Shown piece after piece: positions 62,581-64,000 of a stretch of DNA of 64,000 nucleotides; position 1 is the stretch's first letter, and each line of letters starts with the position of its first letter. A program made the position numbers and the translations under genes. The DNA is taken from the NCBI RefSeq assembly GCF_014837165.1, contig NZ_JACSPM010000002.1, positions 372,001 to 436,000 of the forward strand, in the 5' to 3' direction. The notes under the pieces are model-generated. The model was not told where the DNA came from, did no database searches, and was given only the letters and a program-made list of their open reading frames with translations. The stretch is from Microbacterium gallinarum. Its GTDB lineage: Bacteria > Actinomycetota > Actinomycetes > Actinomycetales > Microbacteriaceae.

Positions 62581-62650
62581 CGGCGCGTCTCTTCTTGACC
62601 GCGCGTCTCCCCGGGCTCGACGTCTCTCCGCGCTCCGCCGCCTGTGCTGA

Positions 62651-62691
62651 CCTGTCACGACACGCCGCCCAGCCCGGCTACTCGTGACAGG
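62651..62691. repeat. Dispersed inverted repeat CCTGTCAC-N25-GTGACAGG, copy 3
   Basis: Arms CCTGTCAC (62651-62658) and GTGACAGG (62684-62691) with the same 25-base spacing as the two copies at 20.3 kb, 42 kb away. Its loop shares CGCCGCCC and GGC in register with copy 1. It lies downstream of the glycosyltransferase gene. Confidence 0.7.
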
Positions 62692-62722
62692 GGAACCCGT
62701 GCCACCGCCGCACCGGGGACGG

Positions 62723-62754
62723 GAAAGGGCCCCGGATCGCTCCGGGGCCCTTTC
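62723..62754. terminator. Bidirectional intrinsic terminator
   Basis: GAAAGGGCCCCGG (62723-62735) and CCGGGGCCCTTTC (62742-62754) form a perfect 13-bp stem around ATCGCT. It lies between the convergent glycosyltransferase and livK-type genes, with A and T runs at the base of the stem. Confidence 0.85.
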
Positions 62755-62770
62755 GCGTTATGGGATCGAC

Positions 62771-64000
62771 TCAGCCGATGCGCGTGAAGTTGTTGTCCGC
62801 GCCGTACTCGAAGACGCCGACGGTGGCCTGGGTCGGGTCACCGTTCTCATCGAACGTGATCGGGCCCGAGAAGCCGTCGTAGTCGGCCACGCCGCCACCG
62901 AGGATGATCTCGGCGCAGTCGGCGTAGTTGTCGCACTTCTCACCCTCACCGGAACCGCCAGAGACCTCCTGGAGCTTGCCGGCGATGTCGGCGGGGTCCG
63001 TCGAGTTCGCGGCGAGCGAGGCGAGCGCGAGCAGGACGACCGCGTCGTACGACTCGTTGGCGTACGAGAAGTCGGTCAGCTCGCTGTTGCCCTCACCCGT
63101 CCACCACTCGTTGAGGCGGTCCTGGAAGGTGGTGTCAGCCTCGAGCGGGCCGGCGGGCGTGGTGCCCTTCGCGCCTTCCATGCTGATGTCGGCCGGCCAC
63201 TTGGCGTCGGCACCGAAGTTCTTCAGGTTGCCGTCGACGAGGTACAGCTGGTCGGCGGGGTAACCCGCGGACAGCAGCGCCGGGCCGATGGTGAAGATCT
63301 CGTCGAACGTGATCAGCACGATGGCGTCGGGGTTCGAGGCCATCAGCGCGCTGATCTGCGCGTCGAACGAGGTGTCGCCGGTGTTGTAGGACTGCTCCTC
63401 GACGATCGTGCCGCCGGCGCCCGTGAAGGTCTCCTGGAAGACCGCGTTGAGGCCGGTGCCGTACGAGTCGTTGAGGTACAGGACCGCGACGTTCTCGTGG
63501 CCGTCCTCGGCCACGACGTTGCCGAGCACCTCGCCCTGGAGGGTGTCGGACGGAGCCGTGCGCCAGTAGAGGCCGTCGTCGTCCCACGAGGTGAAGTCGA
63601 GCGACGTGTTGGCCGGCGAGAAGACGATCATGCCCGAGGCGACGGCGTCGTCGAGGAAGAGCTTCGTCACGCCCGACGACGCGGCGCCGATCGCGGCAGA
63701 GACGCCCTCGGAGATCAGGGTCTGGATGGTGGTCGCGTACGCCTTGTTGTCGGTGTCGCCGGAGTCACCCCAGACGATGTCGTCGATCGTGAGGCCCGTG
63801 TCGCCCGACGCTTCGTTGACGTCTGCGGCGGCGAGACCGACACCGGCCTCCTCGGGCGGGCCGAGGAACGACAGGTTGCCCGTCTGGGGCAGGATCGTGC
63901 CGATCTTGAGGGTGAGGTCGCGCTCCTCGGTGGGAGGGGCGCTGGTCTCTCCTCCTCCGGTTCCGCCACCGGCGCAGCCGGCGAGGACGAGGGCGCTGGC
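62771..64000 (-). CDS. livK: Branched-chain amino acid-type substrate-binding lipoprotein (truncated by the window edge)
   Basis: 409 codons are visible; the start lies beyond the right edge. The first visible residues are ASALVLAGCAGGG, a lipobox, so only the beginning of the signal is missing. The periplasmic-binding type 1 fold follows: LKIGTILPQTGNLSFLGPPE, AAIGAASSGVTKLF, NVAVLYLNDSYGTGLNAVF. It is a LivK-like receptor and the probable partner of livHMGF, which lies 14 kb away and lacks a binding protein of its own. The specificity for amino acids is inferred. Confidence 0.9.
   Translation of the reverse strand, partial: ASALVLAGCAGGGTGGGETSAPPTEERDLTLKIGTILPQTGNLSFLGPPEEAGVGLAAADVNEASGDTGLTIDDIVWGDSGDTDNKAYATTIQTLISEGVSAAIGAASSGVTKLFLDDAVASGMIVFSPANTSLDFTSWDDDGLYWRTAPSDTLQGEVLGNVVAEDGHENVAVLYLNDSYGTGLNAVFQETFTGAGGTIVEEQSYNTGDTSFDAQISALMASNPDAIVLITFDEIFTIGPALLSAGYPADQLYLVDGNLKNFGADAKWPADISMEGAKGTTPAGPLEADTTFQDRLNEWWTGEGNSELTDFSYANESYDAVVLLALASLAANSTDPADIAGKLQEVSGGSGEGEKCDNYADCAEIILGGGVADYDGFSGPITFDENGDPTQATVGVFEYGADNNFTRIG

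Overview
The window is GC-rich, densely packed chromosomal DNA from an actinobacterium, most likely Microbacterium or a close relative in Microbacteriaceae. This rests on the very high GC at third codon positions, many GTG/TTG starts, ATGA/GTGA gene overlaps, and the gene families present (GuaB3, SURF1, PspC-domain histidine kinase, DUF1684, DUF2277, DUF3817). The genus is inferred from style, not from a marker gene. I see no rRNA, CRISPR array, transposase, integrase or prophage gene. One tRNA-like sequence lies at 24908-24980.

Layout. 1-2.8 kb: a divergent pair of PspC-domain membrane proteins (one the N-terminus of a sensor kinase cut by the left edge), then two small membrane proteins. 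2.9-10.0 kb (minus): a tightly overlapping peptide-importer operon with a LysR-type regulator at its head and a C39-like peptidase at its tail; the regulator has no stop codon before the lipoprotein binding-protein gene. 10.1-14 kb: a DUF1684 protein and a 1018-aa protein with a glycoside-hydrolase-like ectodomain and a polytopic C-terminus. 14-17.3 kb: a degenerate EAL protein, a small unknown, a MarR regulator and a PAS-GAF-GGDEF diguanylate cyclase. 17.4-20.3 kb: a two-gene drug-type ABC exporter divergent from a WYL regulator. 20.5-29.5 kb: secreted and lipoprotein functions (subtilase, PBP4-type carboxypeptidase, class C serine hydrolase, thermonuclease) with homocysteine methyltransferase and a UPF0303 protein. 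29.7-35.6 kb: macro-domain protein, DUF1232, flavin-reductase-like protein, then an RsbQ-like hydrolase coupled to a PAS-GAF-GGDEF protein and facing a second diguanylate cyclase. 35.8-44.5 kb: second ABC exporter, glycerophosphodiesterase, Bax-inhibitor protein, XRE regulator, LigD-type primase-polymerase, TetR with a metallo-hydrolase, and a ClpP pair in which one subunit lacks the catalytic serine. 44.7-48.9 kb: livHMGF branched-chain amino acid importer. 49-62.6 kb: a purine neighbourhood (guaB, guaB3, guaA) interspersed with sarcosine oxidase, a TMEM175-like channel, ABC-F, SURF1, an ECF sigma/anti-sigma pair and a glycosyltransferase. 62.8 kb to the right edge: a livK-type binding protein, cut by the edge.

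Themes. Cyclic-di-GMP is over-represented: three diguanylate cyclases with intact GGDEF and I-sites plus one EAL protein that has lost its metal-binding aspartates. The most system-like locus is the RsbQ-like hydrolase whose stop overlaps the start of a PAS-containing diguanylate cyclase; it parallels the RsbQ/RsbP stress pair of Bacillus but with a GGDEF output. The ClpP pair (one active, one inactive subunit) with an XRE regulator of ClgR/PopR type three genes away suggests a mixed Clp protease. Intergenic regions carry strong bidirectional terminators and at least two families of short dispersed inverted repeats. No gap between genes exceeds 300 bases.
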